NCBI RefSeq assembly: GCF_012726345.1
Contig: NZ_PTXN01000009.1
Location: 62,001 to 126,000, forward strand
DNA from: Marinomonas sp. UCMA 3892
GTDB taxonomy: Bacteria > Pseudomonadota > Gammaproteobacteria > Pseudomonadales > Marinomonadaceae
Direction of reading: 5' to 3'
DNA: 64,000 nt
Made by a program: the position numbers and the translations under genes. Positions 52,516-59,984 of this stretch are shown piece by piece; the stretch's first letter is position 1; each line of letters starts with the position of its first letter. The notes beneath the pieces are model-generated. The model searched no databases, had not been told where the DNA came from, and saw only the letters and a program-made list of their open reading frames with translations.

Positions 52516-53268
52516 ATGCATAACTCAAGAGATATCTGGCCGGATATATCCCAACAGATTGCTGGCTGCATAGACAAGCTTGGTAGCGGTGAATTTTACC
52601 CTAGATTTTTTCAGATGATGAAACACCTTGTTCACGTCGATCAATACATGGTGTTTGAGTTTTCCCCCAATGGCGATTATGCAACCTGCCGCCTAGCACA
52701 CAATATAGAACACCCTGACCTGGGGGTAGAGCTGGCTTCACTGTATTTGGACGGTGCCTATTTAGATGACATTATGCTAAAAGAATTAAAAGAGTCACTT
52801 CTTTCCCAAATGGACGTGGCATCGTGTCGTCTACTCGAGAAAAGAAAGCTTCCTCCCGTTTATCGGCAGCGATTTTTTAATGTTCCTAACTTCGATACTA
52901 AGTTTTCATTTGTAGTGATGGACCGAAAAAGCCAACATATCTTTTACATCAACTTTTACAGCAAAATAGAACATAGCTTTGCAGAAGAACAACTTGACTC
53001 GCTGAAATCGATATCTTCCCTAATAGGTTCATTGTTGTTAAAACATTTTCGAGATGAACGCAAACAACGCGGAACGATTAAATCTCTACTGGCATCCGGC
53101 CTTTCTGAACGCGAATCTCAAATCTGCAATATGATACTTCAAGGCCATACAGCAAAATCAATCGGTAATCATCTTGAGTTGTCCGAATCAACAGTCATCA
53201 CTTATAAAAAAAGAGCATTCAAAAAGCTAAGAATCAATCGCAAGTCTGAGTTAGTTCGGTTTATCTGA
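52516..53268 (+). CDS. LuxR-family transcriptional regulator (solo)
   Basis: A 250-residue protein with a C-terminal LuxR HTH at residues about 193-250 (LASGLSERESQICNMILQGHTAKSIGNHLELSESTVITYKKRAFKKLRI). The N-terminal 170 residues are a sensor domain of unassigned type with HVDQYMVFEFSPNGDY near 47. It resembles the LuxR gene at 30313 in size and layout, though the two are diverged. It follows the FAD monooxygenase by 90 bp and precedes a convergent decarboxylase, and might control either. The 175-bp gap after it holds nothing I recognise. Confidence 0.84.
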   Translation: MHNSRDIWPDISQQIAGCIDKLGSGEFYPRFFQMMKHLVHVDQYMVFEFSPNGDYATCRLAHNIEHPDLGVELASLYLDGAYLDDIMLKELKESLLSQMDVASCRLLEKRKLPPVYRQRFFNVPNFDTKFSFVVMDRKSQHIFYINFYSKIEHSFAEEQLDSLKSISSLIGSLLLKHFRDERKQRGTIKSLLASGLSERESQICNMILQGHTAKSIGNHLELSESTVITYKKRAFKKLRINRKSELVRFI

Positions 53269-53443
53269 TTAAGGACGAACAACCCTCCATTCCCGCAAAG
53301 TAGACACATCAATTGAATAGATTGCAACTGCATAGCCGCTGGCAGAGTAAAGCGCAAACTGAAAGACGCCTACCGATTGGCATACAGGTGGTTATACCCT
53401 CAAACATAACCTTCCTGCATGCCATTTAAACCTATTTTACGGG

Positions 53444-54790
53444 TTATAGTTCGTTCTGAACTTTATCTAGAATAGACCAAATTAAATCTAACCAATCCTC
53501 ATGCTCAGGTTTCATCAAAGAGGAACGTAGACAAGTCGTATATTCACTATCAACTACCACGTCTGGATATGCTTTTTTTATCAAATAAGATGGAAAACTA
53601 AAGGTAGCCAAATACAAATGCTGTTCTTCTGCTGCATGAAATGTCGCTTCAGATAGCCTTGAGATTTCACTCGTACTCATCGCTTTTGGTGCCCACATCA
53701 CAATATCCATATCTGGTACAAGTGGCGTAATGAAGCGATCATCCTGTGCTAAGCGAGAAAAAAGCGCTTCCGCCGCGCGACGACAGCTCGCTAAACCATT
53801 AGAAAATTCACCACCAACGTCCAACGGGAACATTTGCATAGTAGTCCACAATGCTACAGCCGAAGCTCCAGCACGAGAACATTCGAGACTGATTTCACCT
53901 AAATGAAGTTCGTCTGAACTAAAATAAGTATAAGGTGAATCGTGTTTATAAAAACGTCCCACCTCTGGGTCTTTGAATATGACACAACCACACCCATAAG
54001 GCTGTAAGCCATGTTTATGGGGATCAATGACGATGGAGTCAACGCGATGTGTTAACGCAAACGCATCACAAACGTTAGACGGCAAGGTATCGACCAACTT
54101 GTAATAACCGCCGTAAGCCGAATCGATATGTATTCTAAAGTCATACTTATCTTGCAATGCCAGTATTTCTGGTAGCGGATCAACCGAACCCACTGCCGTG
54201 GTACCTAGCGTCACTACAACAGTACCAATATCCCCCTGCTTTAGTTTTTCTTCTAGGGCCGCAACATCCATACGTGCGTTGTCATCTACCGCGACCGATT
54301 CGAAAGGAATTTGTAGCACACCACAAATACGGTTATGGGTGTAGTGCGCCTGTTGTGAAGCAACAATTTTCTTACCCGGATGCACCTGATTAGCAATCCA
54401 TAAAGCCTCTAAATTCGCAAGTGTTCCACCACCTGTAAGGTGTCCTAAATGCTCTTGCCAACCGAACATTTTAGCAATTCCAGCAACCGCTTCTTTTTCC
54501 ATGGCTGAACTGGCTTTACCTCCATCCAAAGCATGATTATTTGGATTGATCCACATGGCCATCATGTAAGCCATGCGCGCAACAGGATGAGGAGGCTTCA
54601 GCATTTGTCCTGCATAAAGTGGATGTGGATAAGGATAGTTATCCCACATTCTTTCTGCTGCTAATAACAAAACGTCTTCTGCACGTTGTTGATCGTATTC
54701 CGTCTGAAACTCAGGCAGATCTGTGTAGCCCTTGGCTAATTTATGCATCGCTTTTTCTAAAATTCCGATACTTTGCATTTCTATAGTCAT
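53444..54790 (-). CDS. PLP-dependent group II decarboxylase, aromatic L-amino-acid/tyrosine decarboxylase-like
   Basis: A 448-residue fold-type I PLP decarboxylase. The Schiff-base lysine is Lys259 in IDPHKHGLQPYGCG, Asp223 in HIDSAYGGYY contacts the PLP nitrogen, and GHLTGGGTLANLEAL near 116 binds the phosphate. Overall it fits the pyridoxal-dependent decarboxylase family of tyrosine/DOPA and glutamate decarboxylases, in a branch close to pseudomonad TyrDC-like and MfnA-like enzymes. The surrounding amine-oxidising and HPA genes favour tyrosine to tyramine (or DOPA to dopamine). Its promoter region carries a 45-bp element that recurs upstream of a collapsed TTT operon 2 kb away. Confidence 0.83.
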   Translation of the reverse strand: MTIEMQSIGILEKAMHKLAKGYTDLPEFQTEYDQQRAEDVLLLAAERMWDNYPYPHPLYAGQMLKPPHPVARMAYMMAMWINPNNHALDGGKASSAMEKEAVAGIAKMFGWQEHLGHLTGGGTLANLEALWIANQVHPGKKIVASQQAHYTHNRICGVLQIPFESVAVDDNARMDVAALEEKLKQGDIGTVVVTLGTTAVGSVDPLPEILALQDKYDFRIHIDSAYGGYYKLVDTLPSNVCDAFALTHRVDSIVIDPHKHGLQPYGCGCVIFKDPEVGRFYKHDSPYTYFSSDELHLGEISLECSRAGASAVALWTTMQMFPLDVGGEFSNGLASCRRAAEALFSRLAQDDRFITPLVPDMDIVMWAPKAMSTSEISRLSEATFHAAEEQHLYLATFSFPSYLIKKAYPDVVVDSEYTTCLRSSLMKPEHEDWLDLIWSILDKVQNEL

Positions 54791-54904
54791 GTTGTTTCCT
54801 ATAATCTTGTTGCAATGCAGGTAGGCGTAGTCACTGTCATATCAAAAGGTCAGACACTCATACCTGATGAAGAAGAATAGTAAGAGTAAGACTGTGCAGG
54901 CCAT

Positions 54905-54949
54905 CTGAGAAATGATTCATGCTCACAAGTTCTGTGCAGAAAATTCATA
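54905..54949. repeat. 45-bp element, copy 1 (upstream of the decarboxylase gene)
   Basis: It matches 56899-56943 at 38 of 45 positions with no gaps, and shared blocks include CTGAGAAATGA, TCTGTGC and AAATTCATA. It lies about 115 bp upstream of the decarboxylase start in a 361-bp gap (54791-55151) otherwise without recognised content. It is a candidate LysR operator. Confidence 0.6.
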
Positions 54950-55151
54950 TGCGCAGCCTTCTTAAAGTTTTTAGACATCAAGCTGTTGGTCAACCTTGCT
55001 ATTGATAGTTTTTTTCATTCCAATAACTTGATTTCCGAGTTCAGGATTGCCGAGCTCAGATAAAGGCTTAGCGTAATGGAGAGGCAAGACCAATAATCCG
55101 CTCTGTATGAATGCAGATAGAATGACTGATTGAGAAATCAATAAGATAGAA

Positions 55152-56075
55152 TTACGTTATGCCTCTAGGTGAGTAAATAGAACGACATATTTGATCAGCG
55201 ATAATTTCCCGAAGCCATCTATGAGCGCTGTCATGTTGATGGATACTGTGCCAGAGCACGTAATAATTATGTTCAGGGATATTATCCATTGGCAAACTTA
55301 CATGAGTTAAATCATAGATTTCACTTGCTTTTAACGCTATGTGCTTAGGTGCGACCAACAACATATCCGTACTCGCGATCACCTTAAAAGCGGACGTATA
55401 AAAAGGCACCTCAAACGCAATGCGCCTTTGTTTATGCAAGCGACTTAGCTCTATATCAAAGAAACTATCCTTATCGCCACCAATGGTAATACTAACAAAC
55501 GGATACGCTAGCAGCTGCTCTAGACTGAGATCACTTTTTTGTAATAAAGGATGGTCTTTGTGCAGCAACAAAGCAGGTTCATCACGGCCTAAATGAATAC
55601 CATAAAGATTATCTGGAACTTGATTAATCATGGTAGCGACAAAATCAATTGGTTTTGAACCCAAGCTATCTAACCAATCTGATTGCCAAGTTTTATAAAT
55701 TAAATCTATTTGATTGGGTTGTTGGTGCAGAGAAGACAAAATATCAGGAAAAATAAAGTTGGCGACATAATCGGTACAGGCAAACGTAAAACGTCGCTGG
55801 CACAAAGAAGGGTCAAAAGCCTCCTGTTGACGCAAGTTATCAATCTGATTAAGCAAATCCTGCAATCTGGGCTTTAGCTGTTGGGCCATCGCCGTCAGTA
55901 AATAATCATTACCTTCTCTTACCAGAAGTTGGTCGCCAAAATACTCCCTCAACTGTGCCAACTGTCGGCTAATAGCAGATTGTGTCAAGTGCAAGATTTT
56001 TGCGGCACCTGTCACATTACGCTGCTCAAGCAGTACCGCTAAAGCTCGCAACAGGTTGAGGTTTAAGCGCTCCAT
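55152..56075 (-). CDS. LysR-family regulator
   Basis: A 307-residue LysR regulator. The HTH is at residues about 4-62 (MERLNLNLLRALAVLLEQRNVTGAAKILHLTQSAISRQLAQLREYFGDQLLVREG), with an effector domain whose RRFTFACTDYVANFIFPDIL start is typical of the NodD/PcpR-like subgroup. It lies between the decarboxylase gene and the collapsed TTT operon, all on the minus strand. Both of those have the 45-bp repeat upstream, which makes this protein the natural candidate to bind it. The spacing between the gene and the degenerate TctA tail upstream is 141 bp. Confidence 0.87.
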   Translation of the reverse strand: MERLNLNLLRALAVLLEQRNVTGAAKILHLTQSAISRQLAQLREYFGDQLLVREGNDYLLTAMAQQLKPRLQDLLNQIDNLRQQEAFDPSLCQRRFTFACTDYVANFIFPDILSSLHQQPNQIDLIYKTWQSDWLDSLGSKPIDFVATMINQVPDNLYGIHLGRDEPALLLHKDHPLLQKSDLSLEQLLAYPFVSITIGGDKDSFFDIELSRLHKQRRIAFEVPFYTSAFKVIASTDMLLVAPKHIALKASEIYDLTHVSLPMDNIPEHNYYVLWHSIHQHDSAHRWLREIIADQICRSIYSPRGIT

Positions 56076-56216
56076 AAAACTCTCTTTCTGAAAAAGAAAT
56101 AAGGTTGAACAATATCACTTTGCCTGTAGCGAAACCACTGGATACCAAAACACATTAAAAACGCCTTTTACACTGATAGAAAGTACCCTGCGCTTCAATT
56201 CGGGTTAAACCCAATT

Positions 56217-56633
56217 TTAGCTTTTATTGTCTTCTTGTTGCTTCCTACTCTTAACTGAGGATCTAATTCCTAGCCAGTAAATTGAAAAAACTGACATAAG
56301 CAACAAGACAGCAGCAATCGGATGATTAATGAAATTCGTGATATCCCCATGAAGAATAGTCGCAGTTTGGCCTAAGGCAAGCTCAAACCGTGGACCAAGG
56401 AATCAAGCTGGCGCCCCCCACCGCGGAGTTCGCCGATTTACAATAACATTCCACCCAGTGTCTTCTTCCACTTGAGTCGCAATCGCACGGGCCAAGGTGT
56501 CGGTGCTACCGTCAGCACCAAAGCCAACTTCTAATGTGATTGAGCCATTCGGCTGCCAATCAGCTAAAGCGAATGCTGGCATCGTCATTACAGCAGCACA
56601 CGTCGCCACTTTCAGGATATTGGTGAGCTTCAT
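56217..56633 (-). pseudogene. Collapsed TTT operon: tctC head joined to tctA tail by internal deletion
   Basis: From the ATG at 56633 the frame gives an intact TctC signal peptide and first lobe (ADWQPNGSITLEVGFGADGSTDTLARAIATQVEEDTGWNVIV) of about 65 residues, then diverges and stops at 56405. Directly after, from about 56402 to the stop at 56217, the strand encodes LGPRFELALGQTATILHG, DITNFINHPIAAVLLLMSVF and a charged tail, the typical C-terminus of a TctA permease. So most of tctC, all of tctB and about 85% of tctA are missing, and a GC-rich stretch (56402-56436) marks the joint. The signal peptide could still be made but no functional transporter could. Confidence 0.8.
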
Positions 56634-56705
56634 CTTTCTTACCTCTTTTAGGTTTTTATATGGATAGAAACAAGGCTTAACTGGTTTTGCTTAACATGCA
56701 CTCGG

Positions 56706-56825
56706 TCATATTTCAGGCAGGGCTTCAGAGCATCTTGCTAGTCCGTAGATATCCATGAGCCGACGCCCTATATTGAGATCATTACAAACATTCACATTGG
56801 CGCTCGTTCGAATTTCGTTATTCAC
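56706..56825 (-). CDS. Possible small ORF (39 aa) or gene remnant with strong Shine-Dalgarno
   Basis: A GTG at 56825 is preceded by GGAGG with a 6-nt spacing, the best ribosome binding site in this gap, and opens 39 codons (VNNEIRTSANVN..., ending RCSEALPEI). No family is recognised. It lies between the second copy of the 45-bp repeat and the collapsed tctC, and so would be the first gene of that ancestral transcription unit. It could be the truncated front of a lost enzyme or a leader peptide. Confidence 0.35.
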   Translation of the reverse strand: MNNEIRTSANVNVCNDLNIGRRLMDIYGLARCSEALPEI

Positions 56826-56898
56826 TTAGAACCTCCAAGGGATTATTTTTATAATGAAATATAAGGAAGAACCTAAAGAGTAAAACTCTGCTTACTCG

Positions 56899-56943
56899 CT
56901 GAGAAATGAGTCGTACTCATAAGCTCTGTGCGGGAAATTCATA
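56899..56943. repeat. 45-bp element, copy 2 (upstream of the collapsed TTT unit)
   Basis: It matches 54905-54949 at 38 of 45 positions. Within this copy a clear dyad ATGAGT-CGT-ACTCAT is visible (56906-56920), weaker in copy 1. It lies in the gap 56634-57250 between divergent units. That gap also holds the small ORF and an HpaR-type palindrome. Confidence 0.6.
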
Positions 56944-57065
56944 AGCAACCAACAGCGGCATGAGTTAACCGCGACAAGCTTGAGCCAGACTAGAAGGAAC
57001 GAATAAAATGGAAGACATAACTTAAAGGCGTATTCAAAGAACGATCTTTTTATCAAATAAAATTA

Positions 57066-57079
57066 GTTAACATGTTAAC
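57066..57079. promoter_or_regulatory. HpaR-type operator GTTAACATGTTAAC upstream of the gabD-like gene
   Basis: A perfect 14-bp palindrome preceded by TTA as in the hpaE copy, 171 bp before the aldehyde dehydrogenase start. The distance allows for a 5' leader of about 150 nt. Confidence 0.6.
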
Positions 57080-57250
57080 CTATTTACTTTGATCGATGAA
57101 GATTTGATAATAGCTAGGTATTAGTACAAGAATAACTTACTTTGAGACCGTTTCACGATATGGTGAACTAGGCTAAGACGAATGCCTTGGTGCTACATTG
57201 TTGTGTAACGATCTCACTTTATTTAATTACCCAATATATAGGTGATACTC

Positions 57251-58693
57251 ATGTTAAAGGATATGTCCCTTCTTAAGTCTCGTTGTTTAATCAATGGTGA
57301 GTGGGTTGAAGCAAAAGCCAAAACCACCCACCCTGTTACCAACCCAGCGACGGGGAAAACCATTGTCGAGATTCCTCACCTTTCTCCTGAAGAAATCCCT
57401 GCGGTAATCGAAGCCTCTAAAATCGCCCAAAAGAAATGGGCCGCTTTACCTGCCAAAGAACGTTCGGCTATTTTGCGCCGTTGGTTTACCTTAATCATTG
57501 AAAACACCGATGACCTAGCGTTACTCATGACCACTGAACAAGGCAAACCGCTGGCGGAAGCCAAAGGTGAAATTGCTTATGCCGCATCTTTTATTGAATG
57601 GTTCGCAGAAGAAGCCAAACGCATTTATGGCGACACCATTCCCGCACCACGAGCAGACCAACGACTGACGGTTATTCGTCAACCTATTGGCGTGACCGCC
57701 GCCATTACACCGTGGAACTTTCCGGCGGCCATGATCACACGCAAAGCGGCTCCTGCGTTGGCTGCTGGTTGTTCGATGATTGTTCGCCCTGCCGATTTAA
57801 CCCCACTTACCGCGTTAGCATTGGCAGAATTGGCACAACGTGCAGGTATCCCAGCGGGTGTATTCCAAGTAGTCACAGGCTCAGCAAGCAAAATTGGTAA
57901 GGTACTCACTGACAGCCATGTGGTTAGCAAACTGTCTTTTACCGGCTCGACCGAAGTTGGTCGCTTACTGATGGCTCAATGCGCAGACACCATCAAAAAA
58001 GTGTCCCTTGAATTAGGTGGCAACGCGCCCTTCATCGTTTTTGACGATGCCGACTTGGATAAAGCGGTTGAAGGCGCCATGGCCTCTAAATACCGTAATG
58101 CCGGTCAGACTTGTGTATGTGCAAACCGAATTCTGGTTCAGCGAGGTATTTACGATGCCTTTGCCGCCAAACTAACGGAAAAGGTCAAAGCCCTAAAAGT
58201 GGGTAATGGCACAGAAGCAGGCATAGACATTGGTCCAATGATCGAAGAAAAAGCCATTCTGAAAGTGGAAGAACACATCAAAGACGCTGTCAGCAAAGGC
58301 GCGACTTTGGTTCATGGTGGCAAGCGTTTAGGTGGTTTATTTATTGAGCCCGCTGTATTAACGGGTGTAACTGCAGATATGAATGTTGCTCAAGAAGAGA
58401 CCTTTGGCCCCCTTGCTCCGCTTTTCCCATTTGATACAGAAGAAGAAGCCATTGCGATGGCCAACGACACTATCTTTGGCTTAGCCGCTTACTTCTTTAC
58501 CCGTGACCATGCTCGCATGATTCGCGTATCTGAAGCGCTAGAGTACGGCATGGTTGGTCATAACACAGGTTTGATCTCCAATGAAGTCGCGCCTTTCGGT
58601 GGGGTTAAACAATCCGGTCTTGGTCGTGAAGGCTCTAAGTACGGCATCGAAGATTATCTAGAATTGAAGTACATCTGTAGCTCCATTGCTTAG
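57251..58693 (+). CDS. Succinate-semialdehyde dehydrogenase (GabD-like aldehyde dehydrogenase)
   Basis: The ATG at 57251, with AGGTG seven bases upstream, gives 480 residues (GabD of E. coli has 482). ATG 57263 is an alternative. The protein matches the GabD branch: TEQGKPLAEAKGEIAYAASFIEWFAEEAKRIYGDTIP near 93, ITPWNFPAAMITRKAAPALAAGCSMIVRPAD near 153, catalytic Glu in KVSLELGGNAPFIVFDDAD near 250 and Cys in RNAGQTCVCANRI near 285 (the CxC redox pair of GabD). It oxidises succinate semialdehyde, a product of HpaI, to succinate. The upstream HpaR-type palindrome supports that link. A GABA role is the alternative. Confidence 0.9.
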   Translation: MLKDMSLLKSRCLINGEWVEAKAKTTHPVTNPATGKTIVEIPHLSPEEIPAVIEASKIAQKKWAALPAKERSAILRRWFTLIIENTDDLALLMTTEQGKPLAEAKGEIAYAASFIEWFAEEAKRIYGDTIPAPRADQRLTVIRQPIGVTAAITPWNFPAAMITRKAAPALAAGCSMIVRPADLTPLTALALAELAQRAGIPAGVFQVVTGSASKIGKVLTDSHVVSKLSFTGSTEVGRLLMAQCADTIKKVSLELGGNAPFIVFDDADLDKAVEGAMASKYRNAGQTCVCANRILVQRGIYDAFAAKLTEKVKALKVGNGTEAGIDIGPMIEEKAILKVEEHIKDAVSKGATLVHGGKRLGGLFIEPAVLTGVTADMNVAQEETFGPLAPLFPFDTEEEAIAMANDTIFGLAAYFFTRDHARMIRVSEALEYGMVGHNTGLISNEVAPFGGVKQSGLGREGSKYGIEDYLELKYICSSIA

Positions 58694-58733
58694 CATTTAG
58701 ACCTATACTCTAGATAAAGCTAAGCAAAATGAC

Positions 58734-58763
58734 GGATAGTGGCCAGACACCTAGCCACTATCC
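58734..58763 (+). terminator. Hairpin after the gabD-like gene
   Basis: A perfect 10-bp stem GGATAGTGGC/GCCACTATCC with a 10-nt loop lies 41 bp past the stop. There is no T tract, so it may be a Rho-dependent or stabilising 3' end. Confidence 0.5.
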
Positions 58764-58931
58764 ACATTACCAACAAGACGAAAGGTTTGTACTACCAAAG
58801 GTGTAACGACGCTCCAACACATAAAATTGAGTATCCGTTTTTAGCAAAATACTTTAACCCGCTTTTTATAGGTACGTGCCTTGCATTAACCGATTAAGAA
58901 GTTCAAATAAAAATTATTCAGGGTAAAAAAT

Positions 58932-59900
58932 ATGCTCCAAAATAGTGCTTTTGAAATTCAACCTCAATCCCCTCTTTCTTTTAAAGAGACGATTGATATT
59001 GAAGAACATGCAGGAAACATGTCGGGATGGAAGGTTCGATATGACCAAATATCCGCAGGTCAATTTGCAGGAAGCATTACTGAACTCAACTTAACTGGCA
59101 TGCAGTTAATTCGGGACAAGTCTAATCAGGCCATTATCAAAAGTGGTGAATCAATACCTGACACCATTATGTTTACTTTGCCTTTAGCCCCCGCCGCTGA
59201 GAACCTCTATTGCGAAGGTCATATTTTCACGCCTTCAAATTTACTGGTTTCTAACTGGCGAAATCTACCTGAACTTAAAACCCCAGCAAACCTAGACGTC
59301 ATCTGCATTAACGCTTCGCAAGACCTTTTGCAAAATGCCCTTGATCGACAAAATATCATTCTTGATCTATCGGATAGCGCCCATTGTTATCAGCTCGATA
59401 AAATAGGCAATCAGGATGAACTACTGACCTTATTAAAAACGGTCATGACCCCAAATAACCTTCAACCTCTGTTAGAACATGAGGCGATTCGAAAAGGCAT
59501 TCGAGACACTTTATTGCAAAACTTGCTTGAGCTGATTAATGAAGAAGAAGTCCAATATTTAACGTCTTTAGCGCGCAAGCGTATCGTCGATAAAGCAAGA
59601 GACTATGTATTAGCCAACATTAACGATAACCCTTCTATCGTTGATTTGTGTAATGCAGTGGGAGCAAGTCGTAGAAAGCTTCAATATTGTTTTCAGGAAA
59701 CATTGGGCATCAACCCTGTCACTTACCTTAGAACCATTCGTCTAAATTCCGCACATCGGGAATTATTAATGCAAGATGGCACTAAACAAGTGCAGAACAT
59801 AGCGGCAAAATGGGGATTTTTACACCTAAGCCGCTTTGCAAACGACTATAAGCAACTCTTTGGCGAGCTGCCCTCCGACACAATTAAAAGAAAACAATAG
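58932..59900 (+). CDS. AraC-family regulator of the porin/MFS/amidase unit
   Basis: A 322-residue AraC-type regulator. The N-terminal 210 residues form a sensor domain with no recognised ligand pocket (ETIDIEEHAGNMSGWKVRYDQISAGQFAGSITELNLTGMQLIRDKSNQ, a pattern of the EutR-like group). The DNA-binding domain lies at about 220-320 (PSIVDLCNAVGASRRKLQYCFQETLGINPVTYLRTIRL and IAAKWGFLHLSRFANDYKQLFGELPSD). It is followed on the same strand by the outer-membrane channel, MFS and amidase genes, which it probably activates. Confidence 0.86.
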   Translation: MLQNSAFEIQPQSPLSFKETIDIEEHAGNMSGWKVRYDQISAGQFAGSITELNLTGMQLIRDKSNQAIIKSGESIPDTIMFTLPLAPAAENLYCEGHIFTPSNLLVSNWRNLPELKTPANLDVICINASQDLLQNALDRQNIILDLSDSAHCYQLDKIGNQDELLTLLKTVMTPNNLQPLLEHEAIRKGIRDTLLQNLLELINEEEVQYLTSLARKRIVDKARDYVLANINDNPSIVDLCNAVGASRRKLQYCFQETLGINPVTYLRTIRLNSAHRELLMQDGTKQVQNIAAKWGFLHLSRFANDYKQLFGELPSDTIKRKQ

Positions 59901-59939
59901 AATGTTTGCCAATTTCGGATAACACCTTTTTTGCCCCCT

Positions 59940-59971
59940 TATGTAATGTGAAAAGACAAAATAATTACATA
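59940..59971. promoter_or_regulatory. Inverted repeat TATGTAAT/ATTACATA before the porin gene
   Basis: Eight-base perfect arms with a 16-nt spacer end 13 bp before the porin start. It could be an operator or a 5'-UTR hairpin covering the area next to the ribosome binding site (AGGGAA). Confidence 0.35.
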
Positions 59972-59984
59972 TAGGGAACAAAAA

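Noticed and set aside
56402-56436. GC-rich joint in the collapsed TTT unit resembling a cloning scar (SacII- and NarI-like hexamers)
   Set aside because: No vector can be identified by eye, and glycine/alanine codons of the TctC N-R-P-G-G loop could give the same composition, so it is treated as a natural deletion joint pending resequencing.
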